6,373 bases of DNA from Pseudomonadota bacterium (lineage in GTDB: Bacteria > Pseudomonadota > Gammaproteobacteria > Burkholderiales > Burkholderiaceae_B), in assembly GCA_023422555.1 (NCBI GenBank), contig JAFAGQ010000384.1, positions 1 through 6,373 of the forward strand, read 5' to 3'. A model generated the notes under the pieces. It did not search any database, was not told the origin of the DNA, and worked only from the letters and a program-made list of their open reading frames with translations. The position numbers were made by a program, and so were the translations under genes. This document shows, one piece after another, positions 5,948-6,373 of this stretch (positions are counted from its first letter, which is position 1; each line of letters begins with the position of its first letter).

Positions 5948-6373
5948 CTATTGCATATTGGCCGATTCCGTAAAAAGGCTTCGCTCATGAAAGAGGGGGT
6001 TGGGCGAATCAACCTGCCTTGGGTGCCTGTAATAATCTTCGACCCTTTCGACCTCATTTTTGGAGCCAAAGATAAAGCCGATGCGCTGATGAATGTCATC
6101 GGGCTTGACTTCCATGATCGGACCGTGCCCGGAACTGGCACGACCGCCAGCCTGTTCCACGATAAAACCCACGGGGTTGGCCTCGTAGAGCAGGCGCAAT
6201 CTGCCATTACGTTCCGGCTTGCGTGTGTCCTTCGGATATAGGAAAACGCCTCCTCGCATCAGGATGCGATGGGCTTCGGCCACCAATGAGGCGATCCAGC
6301 GCATGTTGAAGTCTTTGCCACGCTCTCCGGATTTACCGGCAACACATTCGTCAACGTAGCGACGTACCGGATC
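5948..6373 (-). CDS. cbbF: Fructose-1,6-bisphosphatase class 1, 3' part
   Basis: Hydrolyses fructose-1,6-bisphosphate to fructose-6-phosphate; bacterial CBB versions often also act on sedoheptulose-1,7-bisphosphate. The frame is open to the right edge, giving the C-terminal 141 residues of a protein usually about 330-360 long. Fragment numbering: FNMRWIASLVAEAHRIL (22-38) holds the arginine (R25) that reaches the neighbouring subunit's active site; GGVFLYP (41-47) follows; NGRLRLLYEANPVG (56-69) is the family signature, with metal ligand E64. The signature lysine of many FBPases is arginine here (R58), an allowed variant. The tail (SPNPLFHERSLF) resembles other betaproteobacterial FBPase ends, so the 3' end looks intact. 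The N-terminal metal site is outside the window. It is named cbbF because prk and tkt follow in the classical F-P-T order; it could equally be called fbp. Confidence 0.93.
   Translation of the reverse strand, partial: DPVRRYVDECVAGKSGERGKDFNMRWIASLVAEAHRILMRGGVFLYPKDTRKPERNGRLRLLYEANPVGFIVEQAGGRASSGHGPIMEVKPDDIHQRIGFIFGSKNEVERVEDYYRHPRQVDSPNPLFHERSLFTESANMQ

Noticed and set aside
5896..6207. 103-residue minus-strand frame overlapping the fbp end, as a sign of a frameshift
   Set aside because: The main fbp frame carries all C-terminal motifs through a normal family-like tail to its TAG, so no frameshift is needed.

Overview
The window looks like chromosomal DNA of a betaproteobacterium that can run the Calvin-Benson-Bassham (CBB) cycle. 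This rests on remembered resemblance: the class I phosphoribulokinase and the CBB-type class II aldolase closely resemble the Ralstonia/Cupriavidus (Burkholderiales) proteins. Base composition is moderate, not strongly GC-rich. No species is assigned. Nothing in the window looks phage-, plasmid- or transposon-derived.

Layout. (1) Positions 1-1392, plus strand: the 3' part of gfa (S-(hydroxymethyl)glutathione synthase), cut by the window edge, then adhC/flhA (glutathione-dependent formaldehyde dehydrogenase) 15 nt downstream. (2) Positions 1393-1713: a non-coding convergent junction with three hairpins (at least one a good terminator) and an unexplained Cys-rich open frame directly behind the aldolase stop codon. 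(3) Positions 1714-6373, minus strand: a CBB gene set read from right to left as fbp/cbbF (3' part only), prk/cbbP, tkt/cbbT and fba/cbbA. prk and tkt are tightly coupled (10 nt apart). fbp-prk (97 nt between the stop codon of fbp and the start codon of prk) and tkt-fba (157 nt) are looser, and the second gap holds a 13-bp tandem repeat.

How they work together. Gfa speeds capture of formaldehyde by glutathione, and AdhC oxidises the adduct to S-formylglutathione, which other enzymes outside the window take to formate and CO2. FBPase, aldolase and transketolase carry the regenerative sugar-phosphate part of the CBB cycle, and phosphoribulokinase makes ribulose-1,5-bisphosphate for RuBisCO. The two gene sets face each other, so C1 oxidation to CO2 and CO2 fixation are encoded side by side; a functional link is an inference. 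RuBisCO, CbbR, GAPDH, PGK and S-formylglutathione hydrolase are not in the window.

I find no convincing undescribed system. The items most worth a second look are the 13-bp repeat where cbbZ-G-K would sit in the Ralstonia-type order, the Cys-rich frame after the aldolase stop, and a hairpin just upstream of the aldolase ribosome binding site.
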